A DNA stretch of 64,000 nucleotides from Doris montereyensis (lineage: Eukaryota > Mollusca > Gastropoda > Nudibranchia > Dorididae). Positions within the stretch are counted from its first letter, which is position 1. The number at the start of each line of letters is the position of its first letter. The position numbers were made by a program, and so were the translations under genes. Shown here in pieces: positions 1 through 41,616 of the stretch. Below the pieces are notes generated by a model that searched no databases, was not told the DNA's origin, and was given only the letters and a program-made list of their open reading frames with translations. The stretch is from contig JAXRKP010000164.1 in assembly GCA_037039925.1 (NCBI GenBank), forward strand, positions 43,501 to 107,500, given 5' to 3'.

Positions 1-1124
1 GTTAAAGGTGGGATTTTTTTTTATAAGAGGTCATTCTTACATGTTTTGGATTGTTTAAAAAAAATTGTTGTTTGATTTTACCCCCATCCACAACGTAGGG
101 AATAATAATAATAAAAAAATACATTTCTATAAGGCTCAGAGGTTGATCTAGTGTTGATGATGATCGCTATAGAAATGTATTTTATTATTATTATTATTAC
201 TGAATTACTGTAGTGTGCTTTACTGGCTGTATAGTATCAGTTTGAAGGCATGCAACTTTTACACAGATGAGAATGTTCATGACGGTCCCAACGTTCAAAG
301 TGCAAACAAAAACAGATATACCCAGACATTAAGCACTCAAATGACCCTAAAAATATTGGGCCCACAGTGGAATCCGGTTTATCGCAACTTTGGATAATCA
401 CAACAATTTTGCTGCTCCCGTCATGTTACGATTAACCGGAGCCGACTGTATTATGAATTTCTTAACAAAGGTGACTTGTCATTTGAACATGATGTATGTT
501 CAGTGCTGTTAATGAGCAATGTCTCTCGTTTGCTCTCCTGTCAGCCATAGCAATGGCGAAGGCGTTTGGAATGTTCCTCTGTAAACAGGCAATATTTTAA
601 AATTCATACAATGCGTCAGTTGTTTTGTATAAATAGCCAATCACTCATGGTAATTGTGGGAGGTTCCAAAATTGTATAACATGCACCATGCAAAAACAAA
701 AGTTAACCCCCGATCTACAATTGGAACTCAAGGTCAGGTCTAGCATTGTCAAGATTCAAACCCAAGACTTGACAATCCCAAGTCCATAGCCTGACCTGAC
801 TGACCACCACACTAAATGGGGACTTGGTAGTCCAGAGGCAAGGTGCCCGTCTGTCAACCAAAATGTCATGGGTTCAAGCTCTGATGGTTAAAATATTCCC
901 TTTTTCTTGTTCTTTTTTCTTCTCTTATTAATTTTTGTTCTTATTTTCCTTCTTGTTCTTCTGAAGCTGTTGGCTATCTTTTATCTTGCTATTTCTTGTC
1001 AATTGACCCTGAGATCATTACGTATGATGGTATGATGGACAGGGTTAAATTTCAAAATATAAATCAATCAATTCTTCCGTGTTACAGTCAGACGTTTGTT
1101 TCACCTGTTTGTACTCTTCCTCAG
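1..1124. other. Intron of RBM19 with SINE scraps and a foldback
   Basis: No exon is recognised. It contains a SINE-A tail scrap in minus orientation (about 70-100), a foldback (101-199), a SINE-A head in plus orientation (about 820-895, 'gtccagaggcaagg' and 'gggttcaagc') and a family-D scrap ('accctgagatcatt', about 1003-1060). Bases 200-800 show nothing recognisable. Confidence 0.5.
101..199. repeat. Foldback with about 30-bp arms
   Basis: The left arm at 101-131 ('aataataataataaaa..tacatttctata') is complementary to the right arm at 168-199 ('tatagaaatgta..tttattattatt'), around a 36-base loop. It could be a small MITE or a microsatellite-tailed hairpin. Confidence 0.6.
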
Positions 1125-31286
<30,162 letters not shown>

Positions 31287-31575
31287 ACAACTGAAATAAT
31301 TGATGTGTCCCGTCAGCAGCCTGGTTGACTGTGGGCAGCCTTCCTGCACTCTTTAACAAAATGAAATGTTAACATGATATCAAATATCAGTTACAATGGA
31401 TGTTGAATGTGTCTGATGACCGCTACCTTGAAACCAGTTACACATTTAAAACATATTTGTCAGTGTCAGATTCCAAACTTTCTCATCAAAACGATTGGTG
31501 TGTAAACTTTGTTGGTGTTGACAAGGAATTTGATGTTTTAGATGAAATAAATCCAACATGGAATTAGAATTAAAC
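31287..31575 (+). terminator. RBM19 3' UTR with polyadenylation signal
   Basis: An AATAAA hexamer lies at 31546-31551, about 260 bases after the stop codon, with a GT-rich stretch just after (31575-31600). The exact cleavage site is not visible. A 20-bp tandem array starts about 60 bases downstream. Confidence 0.6.
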
Positions 31576-31609
31576 TGGTTTTTGGTTTTCTGTCTTGATT
31601 CCTTTTGTA

Positions 31610-33270
31610 AGTTCTTATCTGTGTGATAATGTTTGTACCAGTGTGGTAATGTTTGTACCTGTGTGATAATGTTTGTACCTATGTGATGTTTGTACCAGTG
31701 TGGTAATGTTTGTACCTGTGTGATAATGTTTGTACCTATGTGATGTTTGTACAAGTGTGATAATGTTTGTATCTTTGTGATGTTTGTATCTGTATGATAC
31801 TGTTTCTGTGTGATAATGTTTGTATCTGTGTGATAATGTTTGTACCTGTGTGATTATGTTTTTACCTGTGTGATAATGATTGTACCTGTGTGATAATGTA
31901 TATTTCAATTTGTGATGTTTGTTGTACCTGTGTGATAATGTATCTTTGTGATAATGTTTGTACCTGTGTGATAATGTATCTTTGTGATAATCTTTGTTGT
32001 ACCTGTGTGATAATGTTTGTACCTGTGTGATAATGTATCTTTGTGATAATGTTTGTACCTGTGTGATAATGTATCTTTGTGATAATGTTTGTACCTGTGT
32101 GATAATGTTTGTACCTATGTGATAATGTATCTTTGTGATAATGTTTGTACCTGTGTGGTAATGTTTGTACCTGTGTCATAATGTATCTTTGTGATAATGT
32201 TTGTACCTGTGACCTAATGTTTATACCTGTGTGATAATGTTTGTACCTGTGTGATAATGTATCTGTGTCATAATGTTTGTTATACCAGTGTGATAATGTA
32301 TCTCTGTGATAATGTATCTCTGTGATAATGTTTGTACCTGTGTCATAATGTTTGTACCTGTTTGATAATGTATCTTTGTGATAATGTTTGTCTTTGTGAT
32401 AATGTTTGTACCTGTGTGATAATGTATTTTTGTGATAATGTTTGTTGTACCTGTGTGCTAATGTTTTTGTGTGATAATGTTTGTACCTGTGGGATAATGT
32501 ATCTTTGTGATAATGTTTATACCTGTGTGATGGTTACATCTATGTGATAATGTTTGTACCTGTGTGATGATGTTTCTGTGTGATAATGTTTGTACCTGTG
32601 TGATGTTTGTATCTATGTGATGATGTTTGTACCTGTGTAATAATGTTTGTACCTGTTTGATGTTTGTATCTATGTGATGATGTTTGTACCTGTGTGATAA
32701 TGTTTGTACCTGTGTGATGTTTGTATCTATGTGATGTTTGTACCTGTTTGATGTTTGTATCTATGTGATAATGTTTGTACCTGTGTGATGTTCTATGTGA
32801 TAATGTTTGTACCTGTGTGATAATGTTTGTGCCTGTTTGATAATGTTTGTACCTGTGTGATGTTTGTATCTATGTGATAATGTTTGTACCTGTGTGATAA
32901 TGTTTGTGCCTGTTTGATAATGTTTGTACCTGTTTGATAATGTTTGTACCTGTTTGATAATGTTTGTGCCTGTTTGATAATGTTTGTACCTGTGTGATAA
33001 TGTTTGTGCCTGTTTGTGTGTGATAATGTTTGTACCTGTGTGATAATGTTTGTGCCTGTTTGATAATGTTTGTACCTGTGTGATAATGTTTGTGCCTGTT
33101 TGATAATGTTTGTACCTGTGTGATAATGTTTGTGCCTGTTTGATAATGTTTCTACCTGTGTGATGTTTGTATCTGTGTGATGTTAATGTTTGTACCTGTG
33201 TGATGATGTTTTTACCTGTGTGATGTTTGTATCTGTGTAATAATGTTTGTATCTATGTGATAAGGTCATT
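31610..33270 (+). repeat. 20-bp tandem array in the RBM19 3' flank
   Basis: Unit 'tgtacctgtgtgataatgtt', with 'tatctttgtgataatgtt' and 'tgtgcctgtttgataatgtt' variants. About 80 copies, starting some 60 bases after the AATAAA and ending where SINE-A begins. A few decayed units recur at 33580-33700. Confidence 0.95.
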
Positions 33271-33592
33271 GGTTCAAGCCCCAGCAGGGTGAAAAGTTTT
33301 CTTGAGTTTTGTCGAATGAAACCTTACCGCCTTTGATCAAGGTAGGTGGATTGACACCTAGTCTCCATCGGATTTACCCCACTGGTGCAAGTAGGTGGAT
33401 GGACACCTAGTCCAATCGGAAGCGGATGATAAAATGGAGGTCTCGTGTGCAGATCACAACACTGTGCACGTTGAAGATCCCTTGGGGCTGTTTACGGGGC
33501 AATCAAGGCAATATTAAAAATCCTACCAAAGCCCAAAGATTACCTTTGTTGTTGATGTAAGGGAAATCAAATCAAAGTTTCTGTGTGATAAA
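33262..33592 (+). mobile_element. SINE-A copy
   Basis: 'aggtcattggttcaagcccc', 'gtggattgacacctagtc', 'gtgcagatcacaacactgtg', 'cacgttgaagatcccttggg', 'gctgtttacggggcaatc', tail 'gggaaatcaaatcaaag'. The left part of the head is replaced by array units, and 'taggtggat..cacctagtc' is duplicated. Confidence 0.82.
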
Positions 33593-33799
33593 ATCAAATC
33601 AATAGTTTCTGTTTGTTAATAATATTTGTATCTATGTGTTTGTTAGATAACATTTGTATCTGTGAGACAACATTTGTATCTGTGTGATGTGATGTTTGTT
33701 AAATCATGGAATCGAGGTCTGTAATAGTATACAGCCTACTAGCCTATCTCTATTGAGTGTGGGATCTGCTGTTAGTAGTAGTGTTAGTGTTAGTGATTC

Positions 33800-33925
33800 A
33801 CAGGGCCTTTTAGGCCTTTCTCTTTATTTTGTATCACAAGTCTTTCCTCTCGTTTCGTTTTAATTCACCCTGAGATCATAGCATATGGTTGACATGGTCA
33901 ATTGCAACTCAACAAACAATCAAAC
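33800..33925 (+). repeat. Family-D copy
   Basis: 'ttaattcaccctgagatcat', 'catatggttgacatggtcaa', preceded by the 'agtcctttcctctc'-type stretch seen in other copies. Other family-D copies or scraps lie near 1003, 4955-5130, 8738, 8995-9055, 10490, 14470, 35160-35220, 38945-39070, 42550-42605, 47740-47800, 48000-48260, 48345-48380, 52480-52660 and 56275-56390. The recurring core is '(c)cctgagatcactg..tatggtggac.gggtaaatttcaa'. Confidence 0.7.
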
Positions 33926-33964
33926 CCAACATGCCTTTATTGAACCCTTGCCATTCTTTCTGTG

Positions 33965-34262
33965 GCATTGATGGCCGAGGGGTTAGACTGCCAGACTTAG
34001 GATCATGAAGTCCTATGTTCGAATCCTAGCAAAACTGGGTCTGATATTGTGTTCCTTGGGGAAGAAGACAAGTAACACACAATTTCCCTACTCGACCCAG
34101 ATACATATGTGTACAGTACAAACACTATCTTGGGAGTAAGAACCTGCATCAGACTAACATCTTGTCCAGGAGGTGATTGTAATCACCTTTTTCACTTCAC
34201 GCTACAGAAACCGGGATGCGCTCTGGCTCTATGGGCCATAGTTACCTTGAAGGAACTTAAAA
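33965..34262 (+). mobile_element. SINE-B, tRNA-Leu-like head
   Basis: A-box-like 'tggccgaggggttagactgc', B-box 'gttcgaatcc'; body 'acacaatttccctactcgac', 'tcttgtccaggaggtgattg', 'aaaccgggatgcgctctggc', end 'tatgggccatagttaccttg'. Best copy of this family. Confidence 0.85.
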
Positions 34263-34344
34263 ATTATTTTTTTTTTACTTACAATCTTTTACTGATCAAA
34301 GCCAGCACTGACACCTACCCCAGGTACTCTTTTTGTTTCATTAA

Positions 34345-34370
34345 AAATGCCCCCCCCCCCCCCCCCCTCT
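34345..34370. repeat. Poly-C run
   Basis: A run of about 18 C with flanking C-rich text. No gene context. Confidence 0.9.
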
Positions 34371-34379
34371 ATCCATCAG

Positions 34380-36550
34380 ATGATGTGATCTCCCTATTGT
34401 CAGTGTCAGTCAGGATAAATTAAGAGGAAGACACAAGAGGAAAGATTTATATTTTAACTCATTGCTTCTCACGGTTTAATTATATTAAGGTCAATAACCC
34501 TGAACTACTACTAAGCACAGGGAAGTAACTCTTGCAACATAACGACATGGTGTCAGTAAAATATTCCTTGTGCACACACCACTTAAAATAACGTAATGAA
34601 ATTTTTAAATTTTAGATGCTTGAATAAGTTCTCTTTCATTTCATATATGACATGCATCCATATTATCTTTGACATTGTTCAGTTCGTTGGAACATTCAGG
34701 ACTTGATTGTTCAGGTGAGGATAGCGACTCTCCATGAGGAGTAGAGTTTTCGTTTCGATCTAGATTTAGATCTAACCTGCTATCATTCTCAAACTCAACA
34801 TGAGAGTGATTCATTATTAAAATTTACATCAATTTCCTTTGTGCTGCCTTAACTATCTTAATTCCACAAGGATTTGAGAAAATAAAATGCCCTTTCACAG
34901 CAGGTAACACGTGTGTCCTTGTCAAGAAATTTTAAAACTTAACGGTTCGATAACCAGTAAAGCATTTTAGATCGAGTAAACGTGTACTTTCGTTTTAATG
35001 TGCTCTGCACCTTGAAAGCAACAGAAACAACTTATTGATTGTAGTTTCAACATAAATGAGCTCCAACACACATGGGTACTTTCGAAATTGGGCCAGGCGC
35101 ATCTGGGCGCATTGAGAAGAGCAATGTTGGATTTTAGCAGGCGCATTGGGAAGCAATGGGTTAAGTGAATGCAAGGAAAGAAGTAGGACCTATCAGCAGC
35201 ACCCACCAAACGCTCACCAGATATTGAGATATACACTAAACACAAAATAAAATTGGAAAAGATAGGATTTGAAAGACATAATAATATGGGAAGTTTTTTA
35301 TTTTCATTAAAAATATGGATATGATTCAAGTTAACCCTTTCCTGCCTAAGGGTCCTCCACAATTCTGGTCTACTGTGTGCCTACGCCCTCACTTCTTTAT
35401 CCTATTCAGTCTGTGTGCCTAACCAAAGGGACGCAACTCTGATGAAAATATACCTGTCTCAGTTCAAATTAATTTTAGAGACGTAAACATCTTTCAATTT
35501 CCATGAAGAAATTATAATAAACTAGAGAACAATCTAAGCTTCCAAAAAAAATATATTTTTATATAACTTTGATGAGCCTTTAATTGTCAGTAACTTTTGT
35601 GAGTAGGTCGGTCCATTCTTGGAAGTAACAGTGTCGCTTTGTTTACAATCGTCCTAAGTCAAAAACGAAAGTAGATAAAAATATACGCTTTTTCTTCACA
35701 AAAGAGTCGGAAATCTCGCATATCACGAGATTGCTGATTCAAGTGTGAGATCTTGTTGTTATGCGAGGACGAAGACAAAGAGTAAGTGAGGGACGCATTG
35801 GGGAGTTTTAGGCATAGAGGCTGATGTCGCAGTAGGCTGCAAGGCTGATGTCACATTTAGTCGCAATTAGCAGGAAAGGGTTAGAGAAAAATAATAATAC
35901 ATAGAGTGTCAGGTGTCTAATGGACTCCCATGATTGTTTTGGTTTGATTTTCATTTGGAACAAAAAAATTTCAGTGTAAATTCAAGCACATAAAAAATGC
36001 ATTGATAAATCAAAGAGTAACATTGAAATCAAATAGAAACAAATAATAGCAGACAAGACAAACAATTTTTACGTTATATAATTCATTTCTCTGAAAGACA
36101 TGAAGTCAGACAAGACAAAAGAAACAAACAAATTTGTTTTACTTTTCTTCTAAGAAGCACAGCGAAACGCTTTACAAAGAACCATAGACCCTGGACAGCG
36201 ACATGACAAAAGAAAGAACACCTTTTGGCATAAGTGAATCAATTTTTAAAATAAATCAGTAATCAGTAGACTAGGCATATAGTTAGGCCTAAGGCCGACT
36301 TTAATCATCAAAGATTCCTTTGTACGGGTTAATCTCAGCTATCACACTTCTCTCAATCTCAGCTGTCAAATCGCACATGAAGATGTGGGAAGGTTTATCG
36401 TGAAACAACAAACTAGATTAAAGGATGCTTTAACTTTACACCCCCAATTTTGTTATTGGTTAGCTCATCAAGTCTTGAATTGTAGACCTAAATAAATCTA
36501 AACAAGGTAAAACTAGGCACAGCGGAGAGGTACTGTAGAGTAAGTGTAAT
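34380..36550. other. Intergenic region between RBM19 and BRAP
   Basis: No coding exon recognised on either strand. Contains a family-D scrap (35160-35220) and A+T-rich unique-looking sequence. It must include the BRAP 3' UTR if that is long, but I found no clear AATAAA on the minus strand close to the stop at 37488. Confidence 0.5.
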
Positions 36551-36551
36551 C

Positions 36552-36905
36552 AGAACTGTTGTGAGTTTGTAATCATGACGAGATTGGTTCGAAACCCTAG
36601 ATGGCTCAGGGTTTGATTTTTCTTTTGACGACAGTGTGTTCATATTCATACGATATGTACTTTGCTCTGCTTTCCTCATTCGACTCAGGTGTAAATGAGC
36701 GCCCAGCTATATGAAAGGCACAGAAGGATTTTCTCTTTTCAAAGTCCTAGTGCGAAACGACAAACAAGGAGATCAAAGTCAAAAAATTTTGAATTAAATT
36801 GAAAAGGCTTGCTGGGGGATAAAGGACATACAGTCCGTGAGCATACACTTGTAAAGGGATTTGGACAACACATGTGTCTTCTTATCTTTATGAGCCCGGT
36901 AGTGT
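36552..36905 (+). mobile_element. SINE-C copy
   Basis: 'ctgttgtgagtttgtaatca' and B-box-like 'tggttcgaaaccc'; then 'tgctttcctcattcgactca', 'taaaggacatacagtccgtg', 'cacttgtaaagggatttgg', 'cttatctttatgagc'. It matches 53690-54030 along its length. Confidence 0.85.
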
Positions 36906-36962
36906 CACACACACACACATACATACTCACACCCACTCACATATACACAAACACACACAGCG
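36903..36962. repeat. (CA)n microsatellite
   Basis: 'cacacacacacaca' with interruptions, directly at the 3' end of the SINE-C copy. Confidence 0.9.
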
Positions 36963-37487
36963 CTTCAAAGCTGAGTTCACAAATCTGAGGATATGCCAAT
37001 CCAAGTTCAAGGCAGCATCATCACTCTTCTTTTTGTCTTCCTTCGAAATCTATTTTTAAACTTTAAAGAATGTGGCGTCTGTATCTGCGACACCCCATCC
37101 ATACTTCGACATGACCAGAATCAAATCAGCAACCTTACTTATCACTGGGTGGAAGCACAACACATGGAAAGCTACCGCAGGTAAAACCAATGGCAGTGGC
37201 ATTCTTTAAAGCTTGATTTCAAGGTAATGCATGTGTCAAAGTCGACAAGTTCCATATTATATGAAAGAATCGCACAAATTTGGCAGGGACCAAATTTCCG
37301 TTTCCACAATTTCGTAGCCTCAATGCCAACTCGCCCTTCTTCACATAAGGAAAAAAACCTGAAATTCAAAGGGCTTGCCGAGATAGTGATTTAACGGATG
37401 GAAAATTGCGTACATGAAAGCACAAATTCAAGCGTCAAAGAAAGACGAGTGACTGACACGAAGGTCGTGGCTAGCTGGGGTAAAAGG

Positions 37488-37666
37488 TCATCTGGTAGTC
37501 TTCTTCCTCGATTTCTTGCCGGAGGCTGGAGAGGAAGCAGACTCCCCACAATGACCTGACCAGATTGTATTTCCTCCTGTGAAAGTCCTGGGCTGCTCGC
37601 CAGTTTCTGCTGGGCTCCCATGAAGAACATGACGTCCCGCAGCTGTTCCTTCATGTCTCGCACTTC
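37488..37666 (-). CDS. BRAP: BRAP exon 15, C-terminus, frame slip before the tail
   Basis: Encodes EVRDMKEQLRDVMFFMGAQQ, KLASSPGLSQEEIQSGQVIV G. At the G4 run (37544-37547, C on the + strand) the expected ESASSPASGKKSRKKTTR and TGA (37490-37488) are in the next frame. Human ends ASASSPASSGGSGKLPSRKGRSKRGK, so the shifted frame is the true tail. Read literally, the frame would run on to 37391 instead. Confidence 0.88.
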
Positions 37667-40600
37667 CTGCCAAACACAAACAAAAACATGTGCTCAATTG
37701 TGAGAGGATTGTTTCATTGAAATTTACCCGTCCGTCCACGAAAGGAAACGGCAAGGAAGGAAAAGGTAAGTGAGGAAAAACAAATAAAAGGAAGGAAAAA
37801 CAAACAAAATGTGCTCACAAAGTAGAAAAACCAACCAGGAAAAACCGTTTGTGCTCACAAGTGTGAGAGGAAAAACAAATAAAATGTGCTCACAAGTGTG
37901 AGAGGAAAAACAAACAAAATGTGCTCACAAGTGTGAGAGGAAAAACAAACAAAATATGCACACAATTAATAGAAAAAAAACAAAGAAAACATGCAAACAA
38001 TTGTGAAAAAAAAAAAAACCAATTAATAGAAGAAAGAAAATATGCACATAATTGCACATAATTGTGGAAGGAAAAACATACAAAATACGGTAAACCTCGA
38101 CAACAAGCTCGAATTCAATGGGACCTTGGGTTCGATGAAGTCATTAAAAAAGCCCCAATTATCTTACTTAATGAACTTAATGACAACACCTTGGACTCAA
38201 CGAGTCAAAAAATGAGTGACCTCGGCTCCTACAAAATCCAGTATTGGTTTTGACTAGCATCATTCCATGATGAAGAAATATTTTTGTTTTCATTTTAAAG
38301 TTCTGAAAACAAAAAGACAAACTAAACTCACATAGCCTACAGAACATCCATCTAGTCGCCATCATGGTTTTAGATCTTTGGTGAACGTACAGGTACATGT
38401 TGAGAGGGTAGAAAGGAAAGGATGGGGGTGTCGAGGGTCAAGCTCAATATTGAGCTTTCTTTCTTTCTTTCTTTCTTTCTTTCGTGTAAATCATTTCCCG
38501 TGTCATCAAATTTTTGGCAGAATTCAAATTGCATGGATGCTGATAATTCATGTCAATACTGTTTGATTTGTCTTCACAATAACTTTCTACAAAATTTACA
38601 TTTGTTTTGAGTTTCATCAAGATTTGGAGAGAGTAGGAATAAGGACACGAAATATTATCAAAGCCCCGTAGATACAAAAATAACAAAGGAAGAGACAGAA
38701 ATAAACCATTTTTTTTGTGAAAAGAGACCAAATACCTCGTCCTTTACGGCGAGTTTGCTTTCCAAAGCTTGCACCTTCGTGATCCATTCCTGTTGGTTTT
38801 CCCGCAAACATTTGTTCATCTGCTTCTCCTCCTGGAGATCTGCGATCACTTGGCTGGTCTTGGTGTGTAGCTGTCAGTACGTTGGTGTGAGGAACAGAGA
38901 CAGGATGAGCAAACACAAGGCAATTCTAGAAATTTCTGTTATATAGCAATTAACCATCATCCACCATACGCGGTGCTTTATCTCAGGGTAAATTAGGAGG
39001 AAATTGCAAGATAAAAGAATCATGAAATAATGACAGGAAAAAAGTAAAACCTACCAGCAGGTTCTGCTAACTGCACAAACAATTTAACTACATAATGGGA
39101 GTTACATTGAAAGAAGCAAACAAAAAACTCAAAAAAGAACTCTACAAATTAGACAGTTGTTACAAAACCAAAGCAGCTGATTTCAGCCTATCAGTCAGAG
39201 GCCTAATTGACTTTTTTCAGCCTATGAGTCAGAGGCCTAATACACTATTTTCAGCCTATGAGTCAGAGGCCTAATACACTATTTTCAGCCTATGAGTCAG
39301 AGGCCTAATTGAGGCTAATTGACTTTTTTCAGCCTATGAGTCAGAGGCCTAATACACTATTTTCAGCCTATGAGTCAGAGGCCTAATAGACTTTTTCAGC
39401 CTATGAGTCAGAGGCCTAATAGACTTTTTTCAGCCTATGAGTCAGGGGCCTTACAGACTGTTTTCAGTCTAATAGTCAGTGGCCTTACAGATTGTTTCAA
39501 ACCTATGAGTCAGTCGCCTTATAGCCTGAGTCAGTGACCTTATACCAGCCTATGGGTCAGTGGTCTTATAGCCTATGGGTCAGTGGTCTTATAGCCTATG
39601 GGTCAGTGGTCTTATAGCTTCAGTGGTCTTAAATGGTCTTATAGCTTATGGGTAAATGGTCTTATAGCTTATGGGTAAATGGTCTTATAGCCTATGGGTC
39701 AGTGGCCTTATAGCCTATGGGTAAATGGTCTTATAGCCTATGGGTAAATGGTCTTATAGCCTATGGGTAAATGGTCTTATAGCCTATGGGTCAGTGGTCT
39801 TATAGCCTATGGGTCAGTGATCTTATAGCCTATGGGTTAGTGATCTTATAGCCTATGGGTCAGTGGTCTTATAGACCATGGGCCAGTGGTCTTATAGACT
39901 ATGGGTCAGTGGTCTTATAGCATATGGATCAGTGGTCTTGTCAGTGGCTATAGGTCAGTGATCTTAAGGCCTATGAGTCAGTGGTCTTATAGCCTATGGG
40001 TCAGTGATCTTAAGGCCTATGGATCAGTGGTCTTAAGGCCTATGGGTGGGTCAGCTATGGGTCAGTGATCTTATAGCCTATGGGTCAGTGATCTTATAGC
40101 CTATGGGTCAGGGGTCTTATAGACCATGGGCCAGTGGTCTTATAGACTATGGGTCAGTGGTCTTATAGCCTATGGGTTAGTGATCTTAAGGTCTATGGGT
40201 CAGTGGTCTTATAGCCTATGGGTCAGTGATCGTAAGGCCTATGGGTCAGTGGTCTTATAGCCTATGGGTCAGTGATCTTATAGAATATGGATCAATGATC
40301 TTAAGGCCTATGGGTCAGTGGTCTTATAGCCTATGGGTCAGTGATCTTAAGGCCTATGGGTCAGTGTTCTTATAGACTATGGGTCAATGATCTTAAGGCC
40401 TATGGGTCAGTGGTCTTATAGGCTATGGGTCAATGATCTTAAGGCCTATGGGTCAGTGGTCTTAAGGCCTATGGGTCAGTGGTCATATAGCCTATGGGTC
40501 AGTGGTCTTATAGACTATGGGTCAGTGATCTTATAAGCCTATGGGTCAGTGAGCTTATAGCCTATCAGTGGTCAGTGATCTTAAGGCCTATGGATCAGTG

Positions 40601-41555
40601 GTCTTATAGCCTATGGGTCAGTGATCTTATAATCTATGGGTCAGTGGTCTTACAGCCTATGGGTCAGTGGTCTTATAACCTATGGGTCAGTGGTCTTACA
40701 GCCTATGGGTCAGTGATCTTATAGCCTATGGGTCAGTGATCTTAAGGCCTATGGATCAGTGGTCTTATAGCCTATGGGTCAGTGATCTTATAGTCTATGG
40801 CCTTTACATCCTATGGCAGTGTGGCCTTACATCCTATGGGTCAGTGGTCTTATAGCCTATGGGTCAGTGGTCTTATAACCTATGGGTCAGTGGCTTTACA
40901 GCCTATGAGTCAGTGGCCTTACAGCCTATGAGTCAGTGGCTCTACAGCCTATGAGTCAGTGGCCTTACAGCCTATGAGTCAGTGGCTTTACAGCCTATGA
41001 GTCAGTGGCTTTAAGACAGCCTATGAGTCAGTGGCTTTACAGCCTATGAGTCAGTGGCTTTACAGCCTATGAGTCAGTGGCTTTACAGCCTATGAGTCAG
41101 TGGCTTTACAGCCTATGAGTTAGTGGCTTTACAACCTATGAGTCAATGGCCTTACAGCCTATGAGTCAATGGCTCTACAGTCTATAAAAGACAGGGAAAA
41201 TGTTCAATCTGTCAGGCATAAACCCATGACCATTTGGTTGAGAGGCCGACACCTTGCCTCTGGACCATCAAATCCCTATATCCAAGGAAACAAAAAGTTG
41301 GAAATGTTGAAGTTGCTACCTGGGTATATTTCTTGTCTATTTGCTGTTTCTCTTTGTTGGCGTCAGACAGTTTACACTCCACTTGTTCTCTCTTTTTGAT
41401 TTCATCCTCTAGTCTGGCACTTGTTTCATCTAACTGTAATGAAAAGATTTTTAAAAAAAAAATAAATAAATAAAATAAAGGAAAAATATTCTTTTTAAAA
41501 ATACAATAACAATAGCAACAATGTATCTATCTATCTATCTATATATATCTATCTA

Positions 41556-41616
<61 letters not shown>

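Noticed and set aside
33967..34040. tRNA-Leu candidate with A and B boxes
   Set aside because: Continues into a body repeated at 14885, 45742 and 6025-6600, so it is the head of SINE-B.
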